This document shows, in pieces, positions 34,973 through 43,728 of a stretch of 64,000 nt of DNA. The notes below the pieces were generated by a model, which saw nothing but the letters and a program-made list of their open reading frames with translations, did not search any database and was not told the DNA's origin. Origin of the DNA: Paracoccus sp. IB05 (GTDB lineage: Bacteria; Pseudomonadota; Alphaproteobacteria; Rhodobacterales; Rhodobacteraceae); contig NZ_JAEFCF010000022.1 of NCBI RefSeq assembly GCF_016405985.1, positions 1 to 64,000 on the forward strand, written 5' to 3'. The translations under genes were made by a program, and so were the position numbers. Within the stretch, counting starts at the first letter, position 1. Every line of letters begins with the position of its first letter.

Positions 34973-35836
34973 TCAGACCGGCAGATCGATATCGCCAAGT
35001 GTTTCCAGGGTGAGACCCCGGGCGCGCAGCGCCTCATATTCGGCAAGCCGCGCCCGGTCGAGATCCGAGCTGCTCATCCCCTTTTTCCAGTAGCCAAGCA
35101 CCTGGAGATCGGTGCGCGCCACTCCGGCCTTGCGCAGATGATTGCGCAGATCGCGCATCTCTACACGCTCGCCTGCGGCCCAGACCGTCCAGGTTTGGGG
35201 ATCGGGCAGTGCCTTCGCCGCCTGAAGCAAGTTCTGTGCCGATCCCGGCGCAACGCCCGCCGGGCGCAGGATAAGATGCAGATCGACCCCGTCAGGGCGC
35301 GGCAATTCGTCAAAGGCGGCACGGTCCGGGGTCTCGATCCAGGCAGAGCCTTTCAGCCCGCCAGGCCAGGCCATCAGGATCGCATAGACCGCCGGGATCG
35401 CGGTTTCATCGGCAAAGATCGCCGCCCGTCTGTCGCCCGAGGGCAGCGGGATGAAATGCTGGCGCGGCCCGATCATCGGCAGCACTGTGCCAGGACGCGC
35501 GGATTTCAGCCAGCGCATCGCCGGGCTGTCATCTTCATGGATCACGAAATCAATCTCGACCTCGCTGCGCAGAGGATCGAAGGCGCGGATCGTGTAAACG
35601 CGCACCACCGGGCGCTGCCCCTCGGGCTCCTCGACGGCAATCCGCACCGCCTGGTTTGGCGGCATCCAGGGCGCGGGATCTGCCGGTGCGATCCGCCCGG
35701 TCACCCGAGCGACCGAGGCGAAAGGCCTGCTGATCGAGATGACTTCCATCCCGATCCGCTCCATTCCGCGCATATGATCCTCTTCTTCAAGAATCCCGCT
35801 GCGGTCTTCGACGGATTGCGTATTGATCCTGGCCAT
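34973..35836 (-). CDS. Siderophore-interacting FAD protein (ferric-siderophore reductase, ViuB/SIP type)
   Basis: A 287-residue cytosolic flavoprotein. The start at 35836 (GAGGATG upstream) gives MARINTQSVEDRS; MRGMERIGM downstream is an alternative. The flavin-binding core is VRVYTIRAFDPLRSEVEID. The C-terminal NAD(P)H domain has AAIFADETAIPAVYAIL and WTVWAAGERVEMRDLRNHLR, ending with the SIP signature LQVLGYWKKG. It reduces ferric siderophore after import. It is first of the minus-strand uptake operon. Confidence 0.92.
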   Translation of the reverse strand: MARINTQSVEDRSGILEEEDHMRGMERIGMEVISISRPFASVARVTGRIAPADPAPWMPPNQAVRIAVEEPEGQRPVVRVYTIRAFDPLRSEVEIDFVIHEDDSPAMRWLKSARPGTVLPMIGPRQHFIPLPSGDRRAAIFADETAIPAVYAILMAWPGGLKGSAWIETPDRAAFDELPRPDGVDLHLILRPAGVAPGSAQNLLQAAKALPDPQTWTVWAAGERVEMRDLRNHLRKAGVARTDLQVLGYWKKGMSSSDLDRARLAEYEALRARGLTLETLGDIDLPV

Positions 35837-35961
35837 CTGTTCATCCTCGCGCGCGCCGGCCCGGGGCCAGGTCCGATTCTGTCCCCTTTGCTGACGGGGA
35901 TACTGAAGGGGAATGGCTGGCCCCGGCCGGAAAAGGCAGCGGGCGGGCGTAGCTGGTTCCC

Positions 35962-35990
35962 ATATTGCAGAGCGTATCCCGCAATGCAAT
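35962..35990. promoter_or_regulatory. Candidate operator in the reductase/ATPase divergent region
   Basis: ATTGCA (35962-35967) and TGCAAT (35983-35988) form an inverted repeat with a 15-nt centre. The right half, ATGCAATACGAA, resembles ATGCAATTCGGA at the TonB-receptor dyad (13 of 19 positions alike over the longer block). A shared iron-responsive regulator is suggested. Confidence 0.45.
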
Positions 35991-36042
35991 ACGAAGAGCC
36001 GCCAAAAATCCCGCCGGGCCTGCGGTCGGGCGAGAGGAGAAC

Positions 36043-36840
36043 ATGATGCAGCACCGCCTGAGCGCCGAGAATGTGACGCTGCGCTATGAGACGCGGATGA
36101 TCTCGCGTGATCTGTCGCTGGAGGTGCCGGACCGTTCTTTCACGGTGATCGTCGGCCCAAATGCCTGTGGCAAATCCACTCTCCTGCGGGCTTTGTCGCG
36201 GCTTTTGACCCCGGAAAGCGGGCGCGTGGTGCTGGACGGAAGGGCGATCCATACTCTGCCCTCGCGTGAAGTGGCGCGGCGGCTTGGCCTTTTGCCACAA
36301 TCACCGGTCGCGCCCGAGGGGATCAGCGTGGCGGATCTGGTCGCGCGGGGGCGCTTTCCGCATCAAAGCTTTCTGCGGCAATGGTCGCCCGAAGATGCGG
36401 CAGCGGTCGAGGCCGCGCTGCGCGACACCGGCACGACCGATCTGGCCGACCGGCCGCTGGCGGAACTGTCAGGCGGCCAGAGGCAACGGGTCTGGATCGC
36501 GATGGCGCTCGCCCAGGAGACCCCGATCCTTTTGCTGGATGAGCCGACGACCTTCCTCGACATCGTACATCAGGTGGATCTGCTTGAAATGCTGGCACGG
36601 CTGAACCGTGCCGGGCGCACGGTCGTAGCGGTTTTGCATGAGCTGAACCTCGCCTTCCGCTATGCGACCCATCTGATCGCGATGCGCGAGGGGCAGATCA
36701 TCGCGACCGGCGCGCCTGAGGCCATCGTCACCGAAGAGCTGATCCGGCAGGTGTTTGATCTGCCGGCGCTGGTGATGCCCGATCCGCTGACCGCGCGTCC
36801 GATGGTGATCCCCTGCCCGCGCGCGGCGGATCAGGGCTGA
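36043..36840 (+). CDS. Siderophore ABC transporter ATP-binding protein (FepC/FecE type)
   Basis: A 265-residue ATPase. ATG 36043 (or 36046) follows AGAGGAGAAC. Motifs: Walker A GPNACGKSTLLRAL, Q-loop LLPQSP, signature LSGGQRQRVWIAMAL, Walker B ILLLDEPTTFLD, H-loop LHELN. It powers the two FecCD permeases encoded on the opposite strand. Its 3' end overlaps that of the IclR gene by 10 bp in convergent orientation. Confidence 0.94.
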   Translation: MMQHRLSAENVTLRYETRMISRDLSLEVPDRSFTVIVGPNACGKSTLLRALSRLLTPESGRVVLDGRAIHTLPSREVARRLGLLPQSPVAPEGISVADLVARGRFPHQSFLRQWSPEDAAAVEAALRDTGTTDLADRPLAELSGGQRQRVWIAMALAQETPILLLDEPTTFLDIVHQVDLLEMLARLNRAGRTVVAVLHELNLAFRYATHLIAMREGQIIATGAPEAIVTEELIRQVFDLPALVMPDPLTARPMVIPCPRAADQG

Positions 36841-37634
36841 TCCAGCGCGCTTTGTCCACCTGTAGCGCGGTTTATCAGCCTCGCTACATCCTGTAGCGCA
36901 AGCCGGTCGCCCGGCGCGTTCAGTTTCCCCAGATCGGTGACCGAGGTCACCACACAGACCAGTTCGCCCTGGGCATCGAGGATCGGAGCGGCCTGGCCGG
37001 TGACCCCTGACAGAAGATGGCTTGTCAGCTCGACCCAGCCGGTGCGGCGGATCTGGTCAAGCTGCGGGCGCTGCACCGGATCGCCGGCGAAGGCGGCGGG
37101 CTGGATCCGGCGCGCGGCCTCGGTCACGGCGCGCGGCAGAAAGGCCTGGAACACCTGACCACAGGCGGAATTGTCGATGGGCAACACATCCCCCAGCTGC
37201 ACCGGCGAAATCGCGAAAAGCGCGCTGCGATACCAGCGGACAAGGGTCGGGCCCCGTTCGGTCCAGATCGCGACCCCGCCGCTGATCGCGTGACTGGTGG
37301 CCAGTTGCTTCATCTGCATCCCGGCCATTTCAACAGCATCAACCCGGCGCAGCGCTGCAATGCCGATCGACAGGGCTGCCGCGCCCAGATCGTAATGGCT
37401 GGAGACCGGATCCTGCACCGCGAGCCCCTCTTTCACGAGGCTCTGCATATAGCGATGCGCCGTCGACCGTCCGGTGCGCGACAGCCGCGCGAGTTCTCCG
37501 AGTGGCAGCGCACGTTCGGCGGCGGCGAGGATGTTCAGGAATCGCATCGCGACCGAGATCGACTGAATGGTGGTCACCCGTCTTGTACCGCCGGCACCGG
37601 CATCCTCATCGGGGAAAATCTCGAATTCCATCAT
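36831..37634 (-). CDS. IclR-family transcriptional regulator
   Basis: About 267 residues from the ATG at 37634 (AAAGGA upstream); an in-frame ATG at 37667 would add 11. The N-terminal winged helix includes SISVAMRFLNILAAAERALP and GRSTAHRYMQSLVKEGLAV. The effector domain contains DVLPIDNSACGQVFQAFLP and GVTGQAAPILDAQGELVC. It lies between the siderophore ATPase and the divergently transcribed TonB receptor. Local control of receptor expression through the 18-bp palindrome is plausible; IclR control of siderophore uptake is unusual. Confidence 0.85.
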   Translation of the reverse strand: MMEFEIFPDEDAGAGGTRRVTTIQSISVAMRFLNILAAAERALPLGELARLSRTGRSTAHRYMQSLVKEGLAVQDPVSSHYDLGAAALSIGIAALRRVDAVEMAGMQMKQLATSHAISGGVAIWTERGPTLVRWYRSALFAISPVQLGDVLPIDNSACGQVFQAFLPRAVTEAARRIQPAAFAGDPVQRPQLDQIRRTGWVELTSHLLSGVTGQAAPILDAQGELVCVVTSVTDLGKLNAPGDRLALQDVARLINRATGGQSALDQP

Positions 37635-37739
37635 CCCTGGGAGTCCTTTGCCTCGGGCGGCGACCATGAAAGGCCCTGCGAGATCTTAATGCAGCATGGG
37701 CGCCAGGGTAAAGGGCCGCACATAGCAGTCGAATTGACA

Positions 37740-37757
37740 TGCATAACGCGTTATGCA
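37740..37757. promoter_or_regulatory. 18-bp perfect palindrome upstream of the TonB receptor
   Basis: TGCATAACGCGTTATGCA is fully self-complementary and lies 74 bp before the receptor ATG, in the IclR/receptor divergent region. TTGACA at 37734-37739 directly abuts it, so a bound protein would cover a promoter. Candidate regulators are the adjacent IclR protein or a Fur/Mur-type repressor. Confidence 0.6.
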
Positions 37758-37830
37758 ATTCGGAACGCATCATATGCCGCCAGCCCACCGCCCGCCTCCG
37801 CATGTGCCTCACCAGAAACCGGGGAACATC

Positions 37831-39915
37831 ATGCCGAACTTTCATCATGGCCGGCTGGCGCGTGGGGCCAGCCTGCTGACCATAATTGCAGCCCTCGCGG
37901 CCCATGCAGCCTATGCCCAGGAGACACCTGTCGATCTGGGCACGATCTATCTGACCGGCGAAAAGCAGCAGCGCGATCTGAAGGATACCGCGAGTTCGGT
38001 GACCCTCGTGACCGCAGAAGAGCTTGAGCAGGACAAGCCGGGCAAGGATGAGGTCCGCACCGTTTTGCAGGGCACGCCGAACGTCATCTATACCGACAAT
38101 GTCTCTGCCCCTGTGATCCGGGGCCAGAACTCTGAAGGCCCGCATACCGGTGCTACGGCGTTCTTTGCCGGCACCATGCCGCGCGCGACGGTCAATGTGG
38201 ATGGCCATTATCTCAGCTGGGCAGAGCTGTATTTCGGCGGCACTGCCACCTGGGATGTCGGCAGCGTCGAGGTCTTCCGCGGCCCGCAAACCACCAGCCA
38301 GGGCGCCAATGCCATTGGCGGTGCGATCCTCGTGAATACCAAAGACCCGACCTGGGAGCCCGAGGGCAGCTACCGCCTGGAATTCGGCAATTACAACCAG
38401 CGCCGCGCCTCATTTGCCTGGAGCGGGCCGATCAATGATCAGCTCGCGGCACGGATCGCGCTGGATTACGCGGCGCGCGACACCTTTATTGATTATGTCA
38501 GCCCGGGTTTTATCCAGAACGAGATCGGCCAGGATTTCAGCAATTTCACCGGTCGGGCCAAGCTGCTCTGGCAGCCCGCCGATATTGACGGGCTGACGGT
38601 CAAACTGACCTATTCGCGCTCGGATGTGACCCGGCCAAGCGCCGAAGGTGCGGCGAAAGACCCCGAATACAGCGATCTGCGTTCGATCACGATCTGGATG
38701 CCCGGCTGGGATACGGTGACCGATACCGCCGTGCTGGATGTCGATTACGATCTGGGCAATGGTCTTGTGCTGACCAATAAATTCGAGACCTCGAAATCCG
38801 ATGTTGAACGCCGCGTCGGCACACCCACCGCCGGTGACGCCAATATGTGGCGCAAGAATGTCTCGAATGAATCGAAGCTGGCTTTTGGCACGCCCGAGGA
38901 TGTCTTCTCTGGCGTGGCCGGTCTTTATATCGCCTATAGCGATCAGGATGAATGGCTGAACCAGGGCGGTATTTCGACCTTCAACGACAAGAAGAACCAG
39001 CTTGGCGTCTATACCGAGCTCAGCTGGCGTATTGATGACCAATGGACGCTTTCGGGCGGGCTTCGCTATCAGCGTGACCATCTGCGCCGCACCGGCGATG
39101 TCTCACCGCTCTTTGCCAACAGCGATATCGATTATGACCAGACGTTTGAGGAGGTGCTGCCGAAGCTCACGCTGTCCTATGCGGCAACACCGGACTGGAC
39201 CGTCGGCGCGATGATCTCGAAAGGCTATAATCCCGGCGGCATTTCGCTGGATTTCGTCGGCACCCGCGACTGGACGAAATACAAGGAAGAGACCGTCTGG
39301 AATTATGAACTCTTCAGCCGGGCAAGCCTGCTTGACGAGACACTCTTCCTGACCGGCAATCTCTTTTATATGGATTACACCAACGCCCAGCACAGTGTGA
39401 CCCAGATGACCTCGTCCGGGATCAACCAGACCCAGACGCTGAATGCCGAAAAAGCCCATTCCTACGGGCTTGAGATCGGCGCGGATTACAAGCCCCTCGA
39501 CAGCCTGACGCTGCGCGCAAGCGCCGGTTTCCTCAGGACGAAGATCGACGAGATGTCCTCGGCAACCGCCTGGGAGGGCAATGAATTTGCCCGCTCGCCC
39601 GGCAAGACCTTTACCCTTGGCGCAAGCTGGGATGCGAGTGACAAGCTGAAACTTGGCGGCCAGGTGCGCTTTATTGACGGCTATTATTCCAATACCGCCA
39701 ATACGCCGGCCTATGAGGTGGACAATTACACGCTCGTGGATATCCATGCGAGCTATCAGCTGCGCGACAATCTTGAAGTCTATGGCTATGTGAACAACCT
39801 CTTCGACGAACGCAGCCCGACATTGCTGGAGGCCGCGCGCGGCACAGTGGCCTTCACCCAGGGCTCGATGACCTCGCCGCGTATGTTTGGCATCGGCCTT
39901 CGCGGCACGTTCTGA
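37831..39915 (+). CDS. TonB-dependent siderophore receptor
   Basis: A 694-residue outer-membrane receptor. The ATG at 37831 has GGGGA upstream and begins a signal peptide ending AAYAQE (about residue 30). The plug domain contains SVTLVTAEELEQDKPG and SVEVFRGPQTTSQGANAIGG. A 22-strand-type barrel follows and ends VAFTQGSMTSPRMFGIGLRG with the terminal aromatic (TF) needed for barrel assembly. It faces the metallophore ABC genes and probably imports the same ligand. The ligand, iron-siderophore or another metallophore, is not determined. Confidence 0.92.
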   Translation: MPNFHHGRLARGASLLTIIAALAAHAAYAQETPVDLGTIYLTGEKQQRDLKDTASSVTLVTAEELEQDKPGKDEVRTVLQGTPNVIYTDNVSAPVIRGQNSEGPHTGATAFFAGTMPRATVNVDGHYLSWAELYFGGTATWDVGSVEVFRGPQTTSQGANAIGGAILVNTKDPTWEPEGSYRLEFGNYNQRRASFAWSGPINDQLAARIALDYAARDTFIDYVSPGFIQNEIGQDFSNFTGRAKLLWQPADIDGLTVKLTYSRSDVTRPSAEGAAKDPEYSDLRSITIWMPGWDTVTDTAVLDVDYDLGNGLVLTNKFETSKSDVERRVGTPTAGDANMWRKNVSNESKLAFGTPEDVFSGVAGLYIAYSDQDEWLNQGGISTFNDKKNQLGVYTELSWRIDDQWTLSGGLRYQRDHLRRTGDVSPLFANSDIDYDQTFEEVLPKLTLSYAATPDWTVGAMISKGYNPGGISLDFVGTRDWTKYKEETVWNYELFSRASLLDETLFLTGNLFYMDYTNAQHSVTQMTSSGINQTQTLNAEKAHSYGLEIGADYKPLDSLTLRASAGFLRTKIDEMSSATAWEGNEFARSPGKTFTLGASWDASDKLKLGGQVRFIDGYYSNTANTPAYEVDNYTLVDIHASYQLRDNLEVYGYVNNLFDERSPTLLEAARGTVAFTQGSMTSPRMFGIGLRGTF

Positions 39916-39937
39916 GCCAAAGCGACAGAAACTGCGG

Positions 39938-39957
39938 CCGGCCCGTCTCTGGGCCGG
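39938..39957 (+). terminator. Hairpin between receptor and LLM monooxygenase
   Basis: CCGGCCC (39938-39944) pairs with GGGCCGG (39951-39957), loop GTCTCT, followed by TCGTTTCAT. It may attenuate expression of the downstream gene. Confidence 0.55.
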
Positions 39958-39985
39958 TCGTTTCATGAACTGACGAGGCAGGGCG

Positions 39986-41293
39986 ATGAAGCTCCGACCG
40001 AAACTCTGCATTGGGATCTCGCTGGCACCGACCTGGCTGTCTGGCGAAGGCTGGCGGCTGGATGGCAGCGGCATCGAGGGGCTTTACTCCAGCGATTTTG
40101 CACTGGAGACCGCGCAGCGCGCCGAGGCCGCCCATCTGGATTTCGCCTTCCGCCCCGATGCGAGCTTTCTGCCTTTGTCGGTCATGGACCAGTCCTTTGG
40201 CTTTTCCAGCCTGGACGCGACTTTGCTGATGACCTCGGTCGCGCGCGAGACGCGGCGGATCGGCCTCGTGACCACGATCTCGACCACGTTCGGCCATCCC
40301 TATCAGGCCGCGCGGCAGCTGATGTCGCTGCACTGGCTCAGCAAGGGCCGCGCCGGCTGGAATGTCGTGACTGCCTTGCAGGGCAATGAGAATTTCGGCG
40401 CGGCCGAGATGCCGTCCTCGGATGCGCGCTACCTGCGGGCGCGTGAATTTACCGATGTCGTGCGCAAGCTGTGGTCCAGCTTTCCGTCCGGGGCGCTGCT
40501 GGTTGACCGTGAGACCGGGCGCTATGCCGATACCGATCTGATCCTGCCGATCAACCATCGCGGCCCGGAATTCGAGGTTCAGGGACCGTTGAACCTGCCG
40601 GCATTTCCCGGACCGGGGATCCCGCTGATGCAGGCGGGCGGGTCGGCCACCGGTATCGATTTCGCGGGCGAGGTGGCGGATATGGTTTTCGGCATGACCC
40701 CCGATCTGGCAACGGCGCAGCAGATGCGCAGCCAGCTTTCCGCCCGCGCCGTGGCGCATCGCCGCGCGCCGCGTGATATCCGGCTTCTGCCCGGGCTCAG
40801 CCTCTATCTGGCCCCGACCCGCGATGAGGCGCGCGCGCTGTTTCAGGACAACCACCGCCGCGTCGGGCGCGCGCAGCGTATCCAGCGCATTCAGGAAGCC
40901 ATCGGGCTGGATCTGAGCAGCTGGCCTGACGATCGCCGCCTCACCCCGGCTGATCTGCCGAAAACGCATCATTCCATGCGGTCCGCCAGCCATCGCGCCC
41001 TCTTGCAGCGGATCGTGTCTGACGCGCAGCCGACGGTGGCCAAACTGCTTGCGCGGCCCGAGATCCTGTCATCGGTGCATTGGCAGATCGTCGGCACCCC
41101 CGAAGACGCGGCCCGGGAAATCGCCGTCTGGCATGAGGCCGGCGCGATTGACGGCTTTATCGCTGTGCCCGGCGGCTCGCCCGAGAGCCTGCGCCTGACG
41201 CTGGAGGACCTGGTGCCGAGACTGGTCAGCGACGGACGTTTCCGCCGGGACTATGCCGGCGACACATTCTTTTCGCATCTGAGGGAAGACTGA
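39986..41293 (+). CDS. LLM-class FMN-dependent monooxygenase (NtaA/SnaA/DszA type)
   Basis: A 435-residue luciferase-like flavin enzyme. Segments typical of the family are LETAQRAEAAHLDFAFRPDA, TTISTTFGHPYQAARQLMSL, GRAGWNVVTALQGNENFGAA, FPGPGIPLMQAGGSATGIDF and the C-terminal GAIDGFIAVPGG. Members oxidise chelators such as nitrilotriacetate, or organosulfur compounds, with reduced FMN from a separate reductase. It follows the TonB receptor by 70 bp, so oxidative opening of an imported metallophore is an attractive inference. No dedicated FMN reductase is adjacent. Confidence 0.88.
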   Translation: MKLRPKLCIGISLAPTWLSGEGWRLDGSGIEGLYSSDFALETAQRAEAAHLDFAFRPDASFLPLSVMDQSFGFSSLDATLLMTSVARETRRIGLVTTISTTFGHPYQAARQLMSLHWLSKGRAGWNVVTALQGNENFGAAEMPSSDARYLRAREFTDVVRKLWSSFPSGALLVDRETGRYADTDLILPINHRGPEFEVQGPLNLPAFPGPGIPLMQAGGSATGIDFAGEVADMVFGMTPDLATAQQMRSQLSARAVAHRRAPRDIRLLPGLSLYLAPTRDEARALFQDNHRRVGRAQRIQRIQEAIGLDLSSWPDDRRLTPADLPKTHHSMRSASHRALLQRIVSDAQPTVAKLLARPEILSSVHWQIVGTPEDAAREIAVWHEAGAIDGFIAVPGGSPESLRLTLEDLVPRLVSDGRFRRDYAGDTFFSHLRED

Positions 41294-41327
41294 CCCGGGC
41301 GCCTGTCCGGACCAGGACTGTCCGGAT

Positions 41328-41440
41328 TCAGAACCGGGTGGTCAGACCAAGATGCAGCCGGCGGCTTTCGGGCAGGACATCGCCCTCATGCCGGTCGTTC
41401 AGGTTGTAGACCACAAGCAGGCCTGCCCAGCAATTGCGGC
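41328..41440 (-). pseudogene. C-terminal fragment of a second TonB-dependent receptor
   Basis: On the minus strand a frame reads WAGLLVVYNLNDRHEGDVLP and ends RRLHLGLTTRF before TGA at 41328-41330. This is a typical final barrel segment with terminal Phe. There is no start and no upstream barrel on this strand; the adjacent barrel piece lies on the plus strand. Confidence 0.6.
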
Positions 41441-41740
41441 ATGAACACCCCCACCGATCCGATCAAATGGATCAACCAGTATCTGAACCTCGACGCGGCC
41501 GATCTGAACTGCGTCGAGGCGACCGTCGACCGGGTGCCGGGCGATGTCGGCTTCAACCTGCATTGCACCTATGCCGACAGCAGGGTGACCAAAGGCGCGC
41601 ACACCGGCATAAGGTTCAACAACAGCCCGCTGCATGTCGCCAATCCCGGCGTCGACTGGCAGGCGAATGAGGCGCTGTTGCTCTGGGGCAATGCGCAATA
41701 TCGCAGCACCTCTTCCGCCTTGCCGGCCTCGTTTTTCTGA
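41441..41740 (+). pseudogene. Internal barrel fragment of a TonB-dependent receptor
   Basis: A 99-codon frame contains FNLHCTYADSRVTKGAHTG, FNNSPLHVANPGVDWQANEA and LLLWGNAQYRS. These are typical of siderophore-receptor barrels shortly before the C-terminus. It then runs out of homology (STSSALPASFF stop). Together with the opposite-strand C-terminal piece it indicates inversion of part of one receptor gene. A further short membrane-helix frame (about 41,720-41,848, with SLPGAIWAWSNPVIAVSAVA) is of unknown origin. Confidence 0.6.
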
Positions 41741-41851
41741 GCCTGTCTTTGCCGGGCGCGATCTGGGCCTGGTCCAACCCGGTGATTGCAGTCTCGGCCG
41801 TCGCGCTGGCGCTGGTCTCACCAGCCTTTGACGCCCAGGATCCGGCGGTAT

Positions 41852-41949
41852 GTTCATAATTATGGACGGGATATGGTTTCGTGTCCAGTTTGCTGGTCAT
41901 TCATTGACAACAAAGCAGCAGCGGCAGCATCATGTCCGGAATTATGGAC
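41852..41949 (+). promoter_or_regulatory. Promoter with paired operators for the hipBA locus
   Basis: GTTCATAATTATGGAC (41852-41867) and GTCCGGAATTATGGAC (41934-41949) are two related 16-bp near-palindromes, 82 bp apart. Between them TTGACA (41904-41909) and CATCAT (41928-41933, spacer 18) form a candidate promoter. This arrangement suits cooperative autorepression by a HipB dimer. They lie 90-190 bp before the hipB start. Confidence 0.55.
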
Positions 41950-42040
41950 CCGAGCTCGTCTTCTGTCGGGAAAACCGGACAAGGCCCCGTCATGCCGCGC
42001 AGAAGAACCTAGTTCCCGCGTCACCCGCGAGGCGCTCCTG

Positions 42041-42325
42041 ATGCTGGGTCGCCTGATCCGCATCGGCCGGGCCGAACGCGGGCTGACGGCACAGGATCTT
42101 GCCGATCGGGCCGGGATCAGCCGCACCACGCTTTCCAACATCGAAAAGGGCGCGCCCGGTCCCGAGATCGGCACGGTATTCGAGGTCGCGGCGCTGGTCG
42201 GGGTCGCGCTGTTTGGCGAAGAGGAACGCGGCCTGCAGCTGCAAAATGCGCATCTTGGCGAAAAGCTGGCTTTGCTGCCGAAAGCGGTTCGCCGCAGCGT
42301 GAAGGAGGCCGATGATGACTTCTGA
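42041..42325 (+). CDS. hipB: HipB-like XRE-family antitoxin
   Basis: A 94-residue DNA-binding protein beginning MLGRLIRIGRAERGLTAQDL, with the helix-turn-helix LADRAGISRTTLSNIEKG at residues 21-38. Codons upstream in the same frame (SSRVTREALL) look coding, and an ATG at 41991 (MPRRRT) is one base out of frame, so the true N-terminus may be longer or damaged. It overlaps hipA by 11 nt. It should neutralise HipA and repress the operon through the two dyads upstream. Confidence 0.8.
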   Translation: MLGRLIRIGRAERGLTAQDLADRAGISRTTLSNIEKGAPGPEIGTVFEVAALVGVALFGEEERGLQLQNAHLGEKLALLPKAVRRSVKEADDDF

Positions 42326-43638
42326 TACGCCCTTGCGCACCCCGACAAGCGCCTATGTCTGGGTCTGGCTGCCAGATGCGACAGAGCCGGTTGTGGCCGG
42401 GCGTCTCGACCGCGACGGCCAGCGGCTGACTTTCACCTATGGCGCAAGCTACCGGCGCCTGACCGGGGCAATTGCACTTTACACCCCCGAACTGCCGCTG
42501 CGCGAAGGGCTGATCGAACCGGCGCCCGGTCTGCAGATGGCAAGCGCGATCCGCGACGGCTCGCCCGATGCCTTGGGGGCGCCGGGTGATCCTCAACCGG
42601 CTGACGGCGAGGCGCCCGGATGCCCCGGATGTGCCGGAACTGGGGGAGCTGACCTTTCTTTTGCACTCGGGATCAGACCGGATCGGCGCGCTGGATTTTC
42701 AGGCCTCGGCCAAGGAATATATTCCGCGCCTTGCCACCGAGGCCTCGCTGGGCGAGCTGACAGAGGCCGCCGCCCTGATCGAACAGGGCATGCCGCTGCC
42801 GCCGGCGCTGGATCAGGCGCTCAATCACGGCGCCCCGATCGGGGGCGCGCGGCCCAAGGCGCTGATTGACGACGGTGACCGGAAATTCATCGCCAAGTTT
42901 TCCGCCAGCAATGACACCTACAGCGTGGTGAAGGCCGAGTTCATCGCCATGCGGCTGGCGCGGGCCTGTGGCCTGAACGCAGCTCCCGTGCAGCTGACCC
43001 GCGCCGCACATAAGGATGTGCTTCTGATCGAACGCTTTGACCGGCGGCACACAGGTCATGGCTGGACAAGGCAGGCGATGGTCTCGGCCCTGACCATGCT
43101 CGGGCTTGACGAGATGATGGCCCGCTACGCCTCTTACGAGGATCTGGCAGAGCTGATCCGGCACCGTTTTACCAATCCGAGGGCGACGCTGCACGAGCTT
43201 TACGCGCGGATCTGTTTCAATGTGCTTTGCGGCAATACCGATGATCACGCGAGGAACCACGCGGCGTTCTGGGATGGCAGGATGCTGACCCTGACACCGA
43301 CCTATGACATCTGCCCCCAGGGCCGCACAGGCAGCGAGGCCAGTCAGGCGATGCTGATCAAGGGCACTGCGCGCGCAAGCCGTCTTGCGACCTGCCTGAC
43401 TGCCGCGCCGGATTTCCATCTGAGCGAGGCCGGGGCGCTGGCGCTGATGCAGCACCAGATCGAAACGATTGCGGCCCTGTGGCGGCCAATCTGCGAAGAG
43501 GCGGCGCTCAGCCCGGTTGACCGCCGTTTGTTTGCGGGCCACCGGTTTCTCAACGCCTATGCGATTGAGGCGCTGACGGGCCATCCGGCGCTGCGTGACG
43601 CCTTCGACCAGGCGCGCAGCATCATCATGGCAGACTGA
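42315..43638 (+). pseudogene. hipA: HipA-like serine/threonine kinase toxin, frameshifted
   Basis: The reading frame from ATG 42315 (GGAGG upstream) covers the N-subdomain to IRDGSPDA, then shifts. The rest, from GRRVILNRLTARRPDAPD to SIIMAD, is in the +1 frame. One extra base in GCCTTGGGGGCGCC (42571-42582) explains it, since DAWGRRV is the conserved HipA sequence here. The kinase core downstream is intact, with catalytic loop CGNTDDHARNH and metal-site TYDICP. An intact form would be about 440 residues, as usual. The toxin is probably inactive unless the shift is a sequence error. Confidence 0.8.
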
Positions 43639-43692
43639 ACGCATCTTAACCCGGCCCAGGGGTGTGATGCGCGCGCGGTTTCGGCGGCCCTC

Positions 43693-43720
43693 TTGACACA
43701 TATCCCAATTTGAAACATAT
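43693..43720 (+). promoter_or_regulatory. Promoter close to the Rrf2 start codon
   Basis: TTGACA (43693-43698) and ACATAT (43715-43720, spacer 16) place the transcription start at or near the ATG at 43729. CATAT occurs on both sides of the spacer and may mark an Rrf2 operator for autoregulation. Confidence 0.5.
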
Positions 43721-43728
43721 GAAGTTAC

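Noticed and set aside
37740-37757. 18-bp palindrome as a recombination or attachment site
   Set aside because: It occurs once, abuts a -35-like box in a divergent promoter region and has a related half-site in the co-functional promoter region; an operator is the simpler reading.
41850-42041. Open frames upstream of hipB as a long N-terminal extension
   Set aside because: The in-frame sequence before about 42,010 crosses the operators and promoter-like boxes and has no coding character; only about ten codons before 42,041 look coding.
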